Source of the DNA: Bacteroidales bacterium
Lineage (GTDB): Bacteria; Bacteroidota; Bacteroidia; Bacteroidales; F082
Reading direction: 5' to 3'
Assembly: GCA_024400455.1 (NCBI GenBank)
Contig: JAKSMU010000006.1
Coordinates: 62,001 to 126,000 of the forward strand
DNA length: 64,000 bases
The notes under the pieces are model-generated. The model worked only from the letters and a program-made list of their open reading frames with translations. It was not told where the DNA came from and made no database searches. Positions 1 to 8,915 of this stretch are shown here, piece after piece; within the stretch, counting starts at the first letter, position 1; each line of letters opens with the position of its first letter. Position numbers and translations under genes: made by a program.

Positions 1-1598
1 TTTTCGGCTACAACAAAATAACCTATATTGCCACGATTGACATTACACAAGGCGGCGCTCCTGACCCAATCAGCGTGACCTGCTCCGCCAGCCCAAGCAT
101 TATAGCCCGCGGCGGCAGTGCCACACTGAACGCCATGGCAACAGGTGGCGACGGCAGTTTCACTTATCACTGGACACCTGCCACTGGCTTGAACAATGCT
201 AACATTCAAGCACCTACGGCCACACCAGCACAAACCACGACATACACTTGCACCGTAACCTCAGGTGGAGAGACGGCCACAGGCACAGCCACTATTACCG
301 TGGTTTGCCCGCCAACCAACCTGACAGCCACCGTGATCAGCAACAGCAACGTGAATCTGAACTGGACCGCAGCCAACCCTGCCCAAAGCTATAAGATTTA
401 CCGCAACAACACCATGATTGCTCAAAACATCACAGCCAACACCTATACCGACCAAAATCTGAGTGCAGGCACATACAACTATCAGGTTGCCACGGTTTAC
501 AACGGAATAGAATCGCCAAAGTCGAACACGGCAACGGCTATCATCAACGCTCCTTTACAAGCCACAGCATCAGCACGCCCGGCAACGATTGCAGAGGGCG
601 AAAGTTCAACCCTGATAGCTTATCCGCAAGGCGGAACCGGCACTTACACTTACAGTTGGTCGCCAGCCGCATCGCTGAACAATGCCAACATTCAGGACCC
701 AACCGCCACTCCAACACAAACTACGACCTACACCGTTACGATTACCAGCGGCAGCGAGACCGTCACGGCAACTGCAACCGTCACTGTAGTCAAGGCTCCG
801 ACCAATGTCCACATCACCTTTGGCGAACATCCGACCATCAATTGGGCAGCCATTCAGCCTTTCACAAGCTTTAACGTGTATCGCGGTGAAGAACTGATTG
901 CCAGCAACATAACAGGCATGAGCTACACTGACACCGATGTCGTTCCTTGCCCCGAAGAAGAATACTGCTACAGCGTGGCCACGGTTTACAACCAAGCCAT
1001 AGCTCAATCAGAAGAAGCCTGCGATGCCATGGAACTCTTCCTCTTCCCTGTCAGAAATGCAGCCGGCGAATATGTCTGGAATATGGAAAATGACTTCGGT
1101 GCCAACCTCACTTGGAACATGCCTGAAGAAGCCGTAAATTGCTGGGAAATGACCGGCTTCAACATTTACCGTGAAGTAGAAATCAACAAATCCTTTGAAC
1201 TGATTGCCAACGTTCCAGCCATTGAAGGTCAAAACGATTATCAGTATTTCGACTCAATTCCTGCCGGTTATGTTTCCTACATCATCAAGGCCGTTTATGA
1301 AAGAGATGACGAAATGCTTGAATCGGATGGCAATGTCATAGAGATTTACATCACTGGTATTCAGGAAAAAAATGATAACGTTTCAGTCTTCCCGAACCCG
1401 ACCAACGACATTCTCAACATCAAGGCAGAAAACATTGAAAACATCAGCGTTTTCAACCTCTTTGGTCAGGAAATCATGAATGTCAATGTTGACAACGACA
1501 ACTGCATCATCAACATGTCACAATTCACCAAAGGCATTTACATGCTGAAGGTTGAAACGGCACACGGCACATCTTTGAGACGAGTAGTCGTTGAATGA
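1..1598 (+). CDS. T9SS-secreted protein with Ig/PKD-like and fibronectin III-like repeats (5' end outside window)
   Basis: The frame is open from base 3, so the true start lies upstream of the window and this is the C-terminal part of a larger surface or secreted protein. Two similar ~75-residue PKD/Ig-like blocks (each with G-G-x-G-x-[FY]-T-Y-x-W followed by LNNANIQ and TTTYT) alternate with fibronectin III-like blocks that contain a Y-[KN]-[IV]-Y-R strand. The last ~75 residues begin VFPNPTND and end in a short beta domain with KGIYMLKV, the type A T9SS sorting domain, so export across the outer membrane by the type IX system is expected. Ligand and role are unknown. The repeats are nearly identical in places (LNNANIQ, TATPxQTTTYT), which suggests internal duplication. 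Confidence 0.85.
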   Translation, partial: FGYNKITYIATIDITQGGAPDPISVTCSASPSIIARGGSATLNAMATGGDGSFTYHWTPATGLNNANIQAPTATPAQTTTYTCTVTSGGETATGTATITVVCPPTNLTATVISNSNVNLNWTAANPAQSYKIYRNNTMIAQNITANTYTDQNLSAGTYNYQVATVYNGIESPKSNTATAIINAPLQATASARPATIAEGESSTLIAYPQGGTGTYTYSWSPAASLNNANIQDPTATPTQTTTYTVTITSGSETVTATATVTVVKAPTNVHITFGEHPTINWAAIQPFTSFNVYRGEELIASNITGMSYTDTDVVPCPEEEYCYSVATVYNQAIAQSEEACDAMELFLFPVRNAAGEYVWNMENDFGANLTWNMPEEAVNCWEMTGFNIYREVEINKSFELIANVPAIEGQNDYQYFDSIPAGYVSYIIKAVYERDDEMLESDGNVIEIYITGIQEKNDNVSVFPNPTNDILNIKAENIENISVFNLFGQEIMNVNVDNDNCIINMSQFTKGIYMLKVETAHGTSLRRVVVE

Positions 1599-1616
1599 TA
1601 ATTCATCACATGACAA

Positions 1617-1651
1617 TAAAAAAGCGGAAGTCTTCGGCTTCCGCTTTTTGT
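1617..1651. terminator. Bidirectional rho-independent terminator
   Basis: A perfect stem AAGCGGAAG / CTTCCGCTT with a 4-base loop is flanked by A-rich sequence on the left and a T run on the right. It lies between the convergent T9SS gene and lgt and can serve both. Confidence 0.8.
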
Positions 1652-1654
1652 TTT

Positions 1655-2524
1655 TCATTGCGCCTGCTTGCGTTTCTTCACCGCGCTCAGTATCCAAATC
1701 ACGATGCCCGCCACGACAAACGGGACGCTCAGCCATTGGCCCATGTCCCAAGTCATGTTCTGCTCGAAATCAACCTGCACATTCTTCAGGAACTCAATGC
1801 AGATGCGCGAACCGAAAATGATAATCAGAAAGACGCTGAACATCACGCCAGGCTGACGGTTGCCGAGCTCGCGTTTGTAGTACATCCAAAGCAAAATACC
1901 CATGGCCACAAGGCAAAAGAAAGCCTCATACAAACCCGTCGGATGGCAAGGGAGCCATTGGTCAGGCGAACAGCAATTGCCCATCGTGCATGGATAATAA
2001 TTATCAAAAGTGCCGCAGAATTGTTCCTGGCCACGCATGAAGACAAAACCCCAAGGTAAAGATGTAGGCGTCCCGTAAATTTCGTGGTTCATCACGTTGC
2101 CGCAGCGAATCAAAGCACCGACAAGGCAAACCGCCACTACGATTCGGTCAAGAATCCAAATGTAAGGTTTCTTCTCTTTCCGGGCATAAATGAAAAGGCC
2201 AATCAAAATACCGATGGCACCACCGTGACTGGCAAGCCCGCCTTCCCAAATCTTCAGAATCTCAATGGGATGCGAAAGATAATAATCGGGTTCATAGAAA
2301 AGGCAATGGCCCAAGCGCGCACCAATAATCGTAGAAACAAGCATATAAATCAACAGCCTATCCAATGATTCATCGGTCATTTTTTCACGCTTATAGATTC
2401 TTTTCATGATCATATAACCGAAAAGAAAACCCAAAGCCCACAAAAGGCCATACCAACGCACCTGCAAACTGCCAATGGAAAACAGCACAGGGTCAGCATT
2501 CCAAGTGATGTAATTTAAAATCAT
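1655..2524 (-). CDS. lgt: Prolipoprotein diacylglyceryl transferase
   Basis: Lgt moves diacylglycerol from phosphatidylglycerol to the lipobox cysteine of prolipoproteins in the inner membrane, the first step of lipoprotein maturation. The 289-residue protein has several hydrophobic segments, the family motif HGGAIG after the second to third segments, the R-x-G-N-x-x-N-x-E-x-x-G motif (RCGNVMNHEIYG), and HPTGLYEA near the C terminus. Length is usual for the family. It starts with ATG at 2522-2524, about 20 bases after a TAATTTTG box on the same strand. The many lipoproteins encoded in this window are its substrates. Confidence 0.96.
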   Translation of the reverse strand: MILNYITWNADPVLFSIGSLQVRWYGLLWALGFLFGYMIMKRIYKREKMTDESLDRLLIYMLVSTIIGARLGHCLFYEPDYYLSHPIEILKIWEGGLASHGGAIGILIGLFIYARKEKKPYIWILDRIVVAVCLVGALIRCGNVMNHEIYGTPTSLPWGFVFMRGQEQFCGTFDNYYPCTMGNCCSPDQWLPCHPTGLYEAFFCLVAMGILLWMYYKRELGNRQPGVMFSVFLIIIFGSRICIEFLKNVQVDFEQNMTWDMGQWLSVPFVVAGIVIWILSAVKKRKQAQ

Positions 2525-2542
2525 AATAATTCAATTTGGGGG

Positions 2543-2550
2543 CAAAATTA
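2543..2550 (-). promoter_or_regulatory. -7 box of lgt promoter
   Basis: TAATTTTG on the minus strand matches the Bacteroidota -7 consensus TAnnTTTG and lies 19 bases before the lgt ATG. Confidence 0.5.
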
Positions 2551-2649
2551 GTCTTTTTCCGCTGAAAAGGAATCTTGATTTCCCGTTTCTTTATTTTTTT
2601 CACTCAACATGTAACTTTTTTGACTTATTTTCGTAGGACAAAAGAACGT

Positions 2650-3144
2650 ATGAACAGAAGTCAGTACAATAAGTGTGTTGAGCAGTATGCCGACCGGATT
2701 TTCCGCTTCGCTTTGTCGAGTCTCCGCGACGAAGACAAGGCAAAAGACGTCGTGCAGGAAACCTTCGCCCGCATTTGGGAACACATTGACACCGTGGAAT
2801 TTGAGCGGGCAAAACCCTATCTTTTCACGGCGGCTCACCATCTTATGATTGACGAAATCAGGCGTTGTCAAAAAACCGAGCCGCTTGATGTGACTTGCAA
2901 CCAGGAAAGCATCAGCAACAGCTACAGCGACATTCAAGAAGTGCTTCACAAGGCCTTGGCGACATTGCCCGAAGTGCAGCGCAATGTCATTCTGCTCCGC
3001 GACTACGAAGGCTACAGCTATCAGGAGATTGGCGAAATCACTGGACTGAGCGAGTCGCAAGTGAAAGTCTACATTTTCCGTGGCCGCACAGCACTCAAGA
3101 AACAACTCAAAAGCATTGACAACCTAATCGACGTAGAACCATGA
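2650..3144 (+). CDS. ECF-type RNA polymerase sigma factor
   Basis: This 164-residue protein has sigma region 2 (YADRIFRFALSSLRDEDKAKDVVQETFARIW pattern; the DVVQETF stretch is the core-binding helix) and region 4 (LPEVQRNVILLRDYEGYSYQEIGEITGLS, then the recognition helix SQVKVYIFRGR). I take the ATG at 2650; the frame stays open upstream to a TTG at 2575, but those residues have no sigma homology. It overlaps the next gene by ATGA, so the two are translationally coupled, which is the usual sigma/anti-sigma arrangement. In Bacteroidota such factors often control surface nutrient uptake systems, but no SusC/D pair is nearby, so the regulon cannot be told from here. Confidence 0.9.
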   Translation: MNRSQYNKCVEQYADRIFRFALSSLRDEDKAKDVVQETFARIWEHIDTVEFERAKPYLFTAAHHLMIDEIRRCQKTEPLDVTCNQESISNSYSDIQEVLHKALATLPEVQRNVILLRDYEGYSYQEIGEITGLSESQVKVYIFRGRTALKKQLKSIDNLIDVEP

Positions 3145-4322
3145 AAATCAGCATAGACAATTACGAAGCATATCTCATCGACTACATGGATGGCCGCTTG
3201 AACGACGCTGAAATTCGGCAGTTGAAAGCATTCTGCGTCCAAAACCACATCGATTTCGAGGAACTGACCGAAGATTTGCCTGTTTTGGAAAGCGCCGACG
3301 ACATCTTCGATGAAAAGGAATACCTGTTCAAAAACAAAATCGTTCCGTTTGGCAGCATCAACGAAGATAATTACGAAGAACGTTTCATCGCCTATCAGGA
3401 ATTGCTTCTTGACGGCAAAGAAGAACGCGAAGTTGAAGAATTTGCAGACAAGAATCCATTCTTGCTCAAGGATTTACGAGCCTACGGCAATTGCAGATTA
3501 GAGCCTGACACGACCATCGTTTTCAAGGATAAAGACAATTTGAAGAAAAAAGCCGTCATTCTCCCGCTTTATGCAAAAATCGCAGCAGCGGCAGCTGTCA
3601 TTGCCGTGTTGTTTGGATTGTTCTGGTTGCCTAAAAATGAAGATGATAGTGCAAACCAGCAGCCCGTGTTGGTTGAATTGAAACCAGAACCACCTGAAAA
3701 TGTCTTAAATCCATCTGAAAAAGAGAATATTATATCACAAGATGAGGAAGGTCGAGACATAGTGCACTACGATTCTGATACACAAATCAAATCGTCAGGA
3801 GACGTTGCGCGCAACGTTTCTATGGAAAAACAAATTGCATCACACAATGAAGACGTTGCACGCAACGTCACTACGGAATTTCTCGCAGAAAACGAAACGG
3901 AAGAAATTCAGGAAATTAGACCTGAACAAATTGGCTTAGAACCTGAATTATTGGCCACATTGACACCAAAGAACGCAACCGAAATTGAAGTCAGCAAAAC
4001 TTTTGCCATTGAGTACAATCTGCTACCCGAAAAAGTTTTATACTTGCCGATGAACGATTATTATCTCACCCAAAACCAAGAATGGGATGAACATGACGAA
4101 TACGGCCGACACAAATCACTGATTAGCAAAGGTATCAGTTACATTAGCAAAGGCCGATACGAGAGCATTGGCGAAATCATCAGCGACGGAATACATATCG
4201 CTAAACGTGAAGTCATCGAACTATCAGAGCAAGCCACACTGACTGCTTACACCATCGTTGACACCCGCCTCGATGAAGCCAGAGCCAAATGGGAGAATCG
4301 CTTTGAGCGAAAAGATGACTAA
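3141..4322 (+). CDS. Membrane anti-sigma-like protein coupled to the ECF sigma factor
   Basis: 393 residues, starting at ATG 3141, overlapping the sigma stop codon by 4 bases. The first ~45 residues (NYEAYLIDYMDGRLNDAEI) resemble the short helical N terminus of Bacteroidota anti-sigma-like proteins that lack a zinc finger. One hydrophobic segment lies at about residues 138-163, so residues 1-137 are probably cytoplasmic and the long, acidic and charged rest is periplasmic. I do not recognise the C-terminal domain. Two copies of the DVARNV[ST] peptide (residues 221-227 and 238-244) are encoded by in-frame REP-like palindromes. The 3' end overlaps the convergent beta-mannosidase gene by 4 bases. 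Function as anti-sigma factor is inferred from coupling and topology only. Confidence 0.75.
   Translation: MKISIDNYEAYLIDYMDGRLNDAEIRQLKAFCVQNHIDFEELTEDLPVLESADDIFDEKEYLFKNKIVPFGSINEDNYEERFIAYQELLLDGKEEREVEEFADKNPFLLKDLRAYGNCRLEPDTTIVFKDKDNLKKKAVILPLYAKIAAAAAVIAVLFGLFWLPKNEDDSANQQPVLVELKPEPPENVLNPSEKENIISQDEEGRDIVHYDSDTQIKSSGDVARNVSMEKQIASHNEDVARNVTTEFLAENETEEIQEIRPEQIGLEPELLATLTPKNATEIEVSKTFAIEYNLLPEKVLYLPMNDYYLTQNQEWDEHDEYGRHKSLISKGISYISKGRYESIGEIISDGIHIAKREVIELSEQATLTAYTIVDTRLDEARAKWENRFERKDD
3799..3820 (+). repeat. REP-like palindrome, in frame in anti-sigma-like gene (copy 1)
   Basis: Core ACGTTGCGCGCAACGT (3802-3817) is a perfect 16-base palindrome. It reads D-V-A-R-N-V-S in the gene frame and has the forward orientation of the family seen near 48-49 kb; the right foot has drifted (TTTCTATGG in place of CTCTAC). 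Confidence 0.7.
3851..3875 (+). repeat. REP-like palindrome, in frame in anti-sigma-like gene (copy 2)
   Basis: GACGTTGC-AC-GCAACGTC (3852-3869) is identical to the core of the intergenic copies at 48-49 kb. It lies 51 bases (17 codons) after copy 1, in the same orientation and frame, and encodes D-V-A-R-N-V-T. The right foot CACTAC is close to the family CTCTAC. Confidence 0.8.
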
Positions 4323-6898
4323 AAATCATTCAGACAGCGAACCGCAAAATCAGTAACCGCTGTTTTTTCGGTCTTGTAAACAATGCGTTTCGTTTCGCCA
4401 GCGCCCAAATCGAAGAAATTATCGGAGAACGACCCTTTGCCATCAAGCGCGTAAATCTGCACATCCTTGGCAAAGACATCTGTCGTCAATTCGATGATCA
4501 TCTGGCCGTCTTCTTCCTCCACTGTGTAATCTACCTTGGCTTGGGGCAGATTCAAGTCTTTCGGATAAACCAAATAACAGTAACGCTCGGCAACCAGGCC
4601 ATTTTCACCGGTCAACTCCAATTTGACATACACATTCTTCACATTGACTTTCTTCATGAATTTCTGAAGTCCTTCAATATCATACTTCACATTCTGGAAA
4701 TCAGCCACAATCACCTCCATTTCCTTTTCAAAAAGCACTTCGCCGTTAAAATTCACGACCTGAGTCTTCAAGTTACCAGGAATCGGTGCATGCAAGTCAG
4801 AAGTAACTGAAACAGAACAGTTTTTCTTATCCATATTCAAGGACAACAGCACAGGTGCATATAATGCATTCAGCTTATATTGAAGCGCTTTCTTCTTGCC
4901 ATAATGATCGATGGAGGACCATGACACTACAGGCCACGAATCGTTCAGTTGCCAATACAAGGTGCCCATATTGTAAGGTTTTGCCTTGCGGTGCGCCTCA
5001 ATTGCGATTTCCATGCCGTAAGCCTGCGAAAGCTGGCTCATGTAGATATAATCGGCAAAAGTGACCGGATCGGGATAGTATTTCTTGATAAAAACATCTA
5101 TCAGTTTGGTGCCACGGCCATGTTTCTGATGCGCTTCAATCAAATCGCAACCAACTGACAGTTCAGCCGTTGTATCTAATTTTTGCAAGGTCGTAATATC
5201 AGGATACGACTGATAGCCGTATTCGCTATTAAAGCGGCCTACTTTCTCGCGATAGATTTCATAAGGCTGTTCGCCCCACCAGACACCCCAATAATGCACA
5301 TCACCTTCGGTCAAGCTTTCGGGCCTTCCCCAGCCTTTCGACGGAGAACTCGGCCAGTAAGGGCGCGTGCCATCACATTCAGCCACAACGCGGGGCAAAA
5401 TCTGTTCAAACAAAGTGTCGTAACCCGCTTTCATGGCCTTGTCGTCCTCTTCCGACCAATTTAAGGATTGCTGCCAACCCCAATTATAATAGCCTTCCGA
5501 GATTTCGTTGCCACCACACCATAGCGCCAGCGACGGATGCGAAGCCAAACGTTTCACCTGCTGCTCGGCCTCAATGGTGACATTATTCAGGAAATCAGCA
5601 TTATACGGATACATTGAGCCTGCATACATGAAATCTTCCCATACCAAAATGCCCAAAGAATCACACATGTCGAAAAAATAATCATACGGATAAATGCCAC
5701 CGCCCCAAACACGTAACATGTTGAAATGAGCTTCCTTAGACTTCCGCAGCAAGTCCAAATCGGTTTCGGCATTCATCCATGAAGTGAAATTGTCCTGAGG
5801 AATGTAGTTGGCGCCTTTGGCATACATCGGTTGGCCATTTACCTTGAAATAGAACGACGAACCTTTCGCATCGGGTTCCTGAACCATCTCAAAGGTTTTG
5901 ATGCCAGTGCGAATCTTCTTTCTATCGGTAATCTTGCCGTCAAATGTCAAGCAAACCTCGAAATCGTAAAGATTTTGTTCACCCATTTCGTTAGGCCACC
6001 AAAGTTTCGGATAACTGATGACAAATGGCATCTCAACACTCTTATTATCAGTCAGATTGAATCTTTTTTCCTGCAAAAGATTTCCATCCTGATACAACTG
6101 CAAAATCACGGGATGCTGCTTGTGGCTGTCTTTTTTCTCCAAACGCGACTGCAAGTCAACCAGGAGTTTCATCTCGGCCTTCGTATCAACAACATTTTTC
6201 GTGACTACATTTGCCGTGGCAATGCGTGCGCCCGAATAACCCACCAATTTGACAGGTTTCCAAATGCCCACATTCTTGTATTTCGGCGCCCAGTCCCAAC
6301 CATGCTGATAGGCGGCCTTACGGCTCAAGGCATACTTTTCAGGGAAACGCGGCATGGCACTATCATAGAGTGCAAGCAAAGTGCTATCATAACGCGGAAA
6401 ACTGATTTCCAACACATTATCTATCTCTCGAAGCGGATAAACCTCTTGAAACGAATCGCGGACTGCCTCAATGGCAGAACCTTTCACGGTACGCAACGGA
6501 ATGGTCCACGAGCGGAACATATTATCGGAATGGAACAAGTTCTGGCCATTCAGAACCACATCGGCATATGTGTCGATACCTTCAAAGACCAAGTCGATGA
6601 ATTCGCTTTGCAGCATCTCCCTATCCACATCGAAATGAAGCGTATACTTCCACGGACGATCAGAAATCCACAGCAAATCATTTTCAACTTGTCCCAAATA
6701 AGGGTCGGGAATTATTCCTGCATCAAACAAATCGGTCTGCACCACCGACGGCACACTTACATTTAGGTTGATGTCAAGCGTGTCGCCCGTTAAAGTCCAG
6801 CCTTCTGAAAGCATTTGTTCCTTGACGGGATTCGTTTCCTCCTGACATGAGGCAAGAGACAAAATCAAGATTGCAAAAAGTATCAGTTTCCTTTTCAT
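4319..6898 (-). CDS. Beta-mannosidase, glycoside hydrolase family 2, lipoprotein
   Basis: 859 residues. The signal peptide ends in LASC, so the mature enzyme is a lipoprotein. The order is an N-terminal GH2 sugar-binding jelly roll (WKYTLHFDV, GIDTYADVVLNG), Ig-like domain, TIM barrel, then a C-terminal beta domain. The catalytic acid/base is the Glu of WCGGNE (near residue 464) and the nucleophile the Glu of FNSEYGYQS (near residue 558). The motifs MLRVWGGGIYP and GTLYWQLNDSWP are typical of GH2 beta-mannosidases, which release mannose from the non-reducing ends of mannosides and N-glycan cores. One base separates it from cutC upstream, so the two share a transcript. Confidence 0.93.
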   Translation of the reverse strand: MKRKLILFAILILSLASCQEETNPVKEQMLSEGWTLTGDTLDINLNVSVPSVVQTDLFDAGIIPDPYLGQVENDLLWISDRPWKYTLHFDVDREMLQSEFIDLVFEGIDTYADVVLNGQNLFHSDNMFRSWTIPLRTVKGSAIEAVRDSFQEVYPLREIDNVLEISFPRYDSTLLALYDSAMPRFPEKYALSRKAAYQHGWDWAPKYKNVGIWKPVKLVGYSGARIATANVVTKNVVDTKAEMKLLVDLQSRLEKKDSHKQHPVILQLYQDGNLLQEKRFNLTDNKSVEMPFVISYPKLWWPNEMGEQNLYDFEVCLTFDGKITDRKKIRTGIKTFEMVQEPDAKGSSFYFKVNGQPMYAKGANYIPQDNFTSWMNAETDLDLLRKSKEAHFNMLRVWGGGIYPYDYFFDMCDSLGILVWEDFMYAGSMYPYNADFLNNVTIEAEQQVKRLASHPSLALWCGGNEISEGYYNWGWQQSLNWSEEDDKAMKAGYDTLFEQILPRVVAECDGTRPYWPSSPSKGWGRPESLTEGDVHYWGVWWGEQPYEIYREKVGRFNSEYGYQSYPDITTLQKLDTTAELSVGCDLIEAHQKHGRGTKLIDVFIKKYYPDPVTFADYIYMSQLSQAYGMEIAIEAHRKAKPYNMGTLYWQLNDSWPVVSWSSIDHYGKKKALQYKLNALYAPVLLSLNMDKKNCSVSVTSDLHAPIPGNLKTQVVNFNGEVLFEKEMEVIVADFQNVKYDIEGLQKFMKKVNVKNVYVKLELTGENGLVAERYCYLVYPKDLNLPQAKVDYTVEEEDGQMIIELTTDVFAKDVQIYALDGKGSFSDNFFDLGAGETKRIVYKTEKTAVTDFAVRCLNDF

Positions 6899-6899
6899 A

Positions 6900-7634
6900 T
6901 TACATTGGATTGAGCATCTTCTCCATTTCGTAAATCAGTTCGTAATTGGCTTCGGTCCAGACCATCTGCGCGCCCGTATTGTCGACTTGGTTTGGATAGA
7001 GTTTCTCATTGAAACGCGGCACCCAATGCGAAAGCGAAGCATGGCAGTGCTTGACACCTGTCATGTTGATAATATCCTGGACATTGCCCAAATTGATGCC
7101 GCCGCCAGGCATGATGCCGATTTTGTCGCCATAGCGCAATTGCATCTCTGCAATCATCGGAATGCCTTCCTCGGCTTTTGGTTTGCCGCCCGAAGTCAGC
7201 ACCTTGTCGAAGCCTAAGTCTATCAGTTGCTCCATAGCCTCAAACGGATTGACGCACGCATCGATAGCGCGGTGGAAAGTGAATTTCAGACCTTCGCCAG
7301 CCTCCATCAAGGCCTTGACAGCCGGCAAATCCAGCTTGCCTTCATCGTTCAAGGCGCCAATCACAACACCCTCAAAACCAAGTTTCTTGCAAAGCATGAT
7401 ATCGGTCTTCATGATTTCAACCTCTTCCTCATCGTAGATGTAATTTCCTGAACGCGGACGAATCAAGACACGAATCGGGATAAAAGATATATCAGCAGCT
7501 TTTGCCAAAGTTCCGAACGAAGGCGTGACGCCTCCAACTTCCAATGATTCACACAGTTCGACACACTGGGCGCAGCCGTCCATTGCATTTCTCAACGACT
7601 TGATGCCGTTGGCACAAATTTCCAATCTGATCAT
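6900..7634 (-). CDS. cutC: CutC family protein
   Basis: 244-residue TIM-barrel protein of the CutC family (MIRLEICANG start, CAQRVELC-like CAQCVELCESLEVGGVTPSFG, FHRAIDAC, VLTSGG, IMPGGGIN, HCHASL). It was named for copper homeostasis in Escherichia coli, but its biochemical activity is unsettled. I use the ATG at 7632-7634 because the family starts with M-[IL]-x-[ILV]-E; the frame extends 7 codons further into the promoter. It is the first gene of a two-gene unit with the beta-mannosidase and is divergent from the alcohol dehydrogenase. Confidence 0.92.
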   Translation of the reverse strand: MIRLEICANGIKSLRNAMDGCAQCVELCESLEVGGVTPSFGTLAKAADISFIPIRVLIRPRSGNYIYDEEEVEIMKTDIMLCKKLGFEGVVIGALNDEGKLDLPAVKALMEAGEGLKFTFHRAIDACVNPFEAMEQLIDLGFDKVLTSGGKPKAEEGIPMIAEMQLRYGDKIGIMPGGGINLGNVQDIINMTGVKHCHASLSHWVPRFNEKLYPNQVDNTGAQMVWTEANYELIYEMEKMLNPM

Positions 7635-7652
7635 AATAAAACGTATTTGGCG

Positions 7653-7660
7653 CAAAGATA
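7653..7660 (-). promoter_or_regulatory. -7 box for cutC-beta-mannosidase unit
   Basis: TATCTTTG on the minus strand, a perfect TAnnTTTG box 18 bases before the cutC ATG. It lies back to back with the box of the divergent dehydrogenase gene. Confidence 0.55.
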
Positions 7661-7672
7661 GGGAAAAATGCC

Positions 7673-7680
7673 TACCTTTG
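7673..7680 (+). promoter_or_regulatory. -7 box for alcohol dehydrogenase gene
   Basis: TACCTTTG matches the Bacteroidota -7 consensus. It lies after the first possible ATG (7668), which argues that translation begins at 7686 or later. Confidence 0.45.
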
Positions 7681-7685
7681 CCAAC

Positions 7686-8909
7686 ATGAATACCTTTTTA
7701 TTACGAGAAGCCATCAGAAAGCAGCCTGGCCATGTCATTCAACAAGTTCCCATGCCACAAGCAATAATCACAGAAGGCTTGGGGGCGAGGAACCTGATTG
7801 GAAAAATCTGCCAAAAAGCAGGATACAAAAGCGTGCTTTTGGTCACCGACAAGACCATTCATTCGCTCGGTTACCACACGGTTATCATTGATTCACTAGA
7901 AAAAGAAGACATCAGTTGCTCTGTTTTCAGCGACATCGCTTCCGAACCTAACATCGCCATCATTGAAGCTGGACGCACAGCGGCTTTGGAATGCAAAGCA
8001 CAGTGTATCATCGCCTTGGGCGGCGGTTCCGTCATGGATTCGTGCAAGATGATTGCCGCTGCCGTTAGGCTAAAGAACCGACCTGTCGGATCACTTTTGC
8101 TGAAATTTCTCATTGTTCCAGGGAAGACATTGCCTCTCATCACCATTCCAAGCACAGCCGGAACCGGTGCCGAAATCACCGTTGGCGCCGTCATCACCAA
8201 CAGGAGAGGAACAAAAAACGCAAGCGTCATCGTCGGACTCAACATCACCCATGTCGTTCTCGACAGCGAACTGACCCTGAACGCCCCACGAAGCGTGACC
8301 ACATCGTGCGGCATCGATGCACTCAGCCACGGCATCGAAGGCTACATCGCTGATGTGAAAAGCGACGAAGACGACATGATGAAAAGCCGCGAAAACATCA
8401 GGCTCATCTTCGAAAACCTTCCCCACCTGCTAGAATATCCCGACGACGAAATATCGAGACTATCCATGTGCCGTGCAGCACTTTACGGAGGCAACGCCAT
8501 CAACAAGCAACTGGCTGGTTATGTCCACGCCTTCGCCCATTCCATTGGTGCAAAATACCACATTTCGCATGGCAATGCCATTGCACTTTGCCTGTTGCCC
8601 ATCATGAAATTCCAAAGAAACAAATGCCTTGAGCGCTTTGCCGAGCTTGCCGTATACTGCGGTTTCGCCAACGAAACCGACGGCATAGGTTTTGCCGCAG
8701 ATAAGTTCCTACAAGCCTTGACCAGGCTAATCGCCACCTGTGAATTTACCATCAAAGGCGATTTCATATCCCCCAACGACTTCAACAGCCTTGTAAATCT
8801 CATTGCAAAGGATTCCATCAACTATTCCTCACCCGTCGTCCTGAAAAACAAAGAGATCAAGCAACTGCTGAAAGAAATCAGTCAGACCGACCTTTCACAC
8901 CTTATATAA
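7686..8909 (+). CDS. Iron-containing alcohol dehydrogenase
   Basis: About 407 residues of the group III iron-dependent alcohol dehydrogenase family, which interconverts alcohols and aldehydes with NAD(P). Visible are the nucleotide-binding GGGSVMD, the PSTAGTGAE loop, and the metal ligands in CGIDALSHGIEGY, HAFAHSIG and SHGNA. An ATG exists at 7668, but a -7 promoter box starts at 7673, so I prefer the ATG at 7686 (leaderless or nearly so); 7752 is also possible. Six bases separate it from the aldehyde dehydrogenase gene, so the pair can interconvert an alcohol, its aldehyde and the acid. The natural substrate cannot be told. Confidence 0.9.
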   Translation: MNTFLLREAIRKQPGHVIQQVPMPQAIITEGLGARNLIGKICQKAGYKSVLLVTDKTIHSLGYHTVIIDSLEKEDISCSVFSDIASEPNIAIIEAGRTAALECKAQCIIALGGGSVMDSCKMIAAAVRLKNRPVGSLLLKFLIVPGKTLPLITIPSTAGTGAEITVGAVITNRRGTKNASVIVGLNITHVVLDSELTLNAPRSVTTSCGIDALSHGIEGYIADVKSDEDDMMKSRENIRLIFENLPHLLEYPDDEISRLSMCRAALYGGNAINKQLAGYVHAFAHSIGAKYHISHGNAIALCLLPIMKFQRNKCLERFAELAVYCGFANETDGIGFAADKFLQALTRLIATCEFTIKGDFISPNDFNSLVNLIAKDSINYSSPVVLKNKEIKQLLKEISQTDLSHLI

Positions 8910-8915
8910 TTAATT

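Noticed and set aside
2575..2649. Upstream extension of the sigma factor gene from a TTG
   Set aside because: The added residues are not sigma-like and lie in the divergent promoter region.
3141..4322. Assembly chimera as cause of the anti-sigma-like gene's REP peptides
   Set aside because: The gene is fully open across both palindromes and overlaps both neighbours cleanly, so the copies look native.
5831..6766. 311-codon open frame opposite the beta-mannosidase gene
   Set aside because: It is a shadow of a well-supported GH2 gene, has no recognisable protein features and no promoter.
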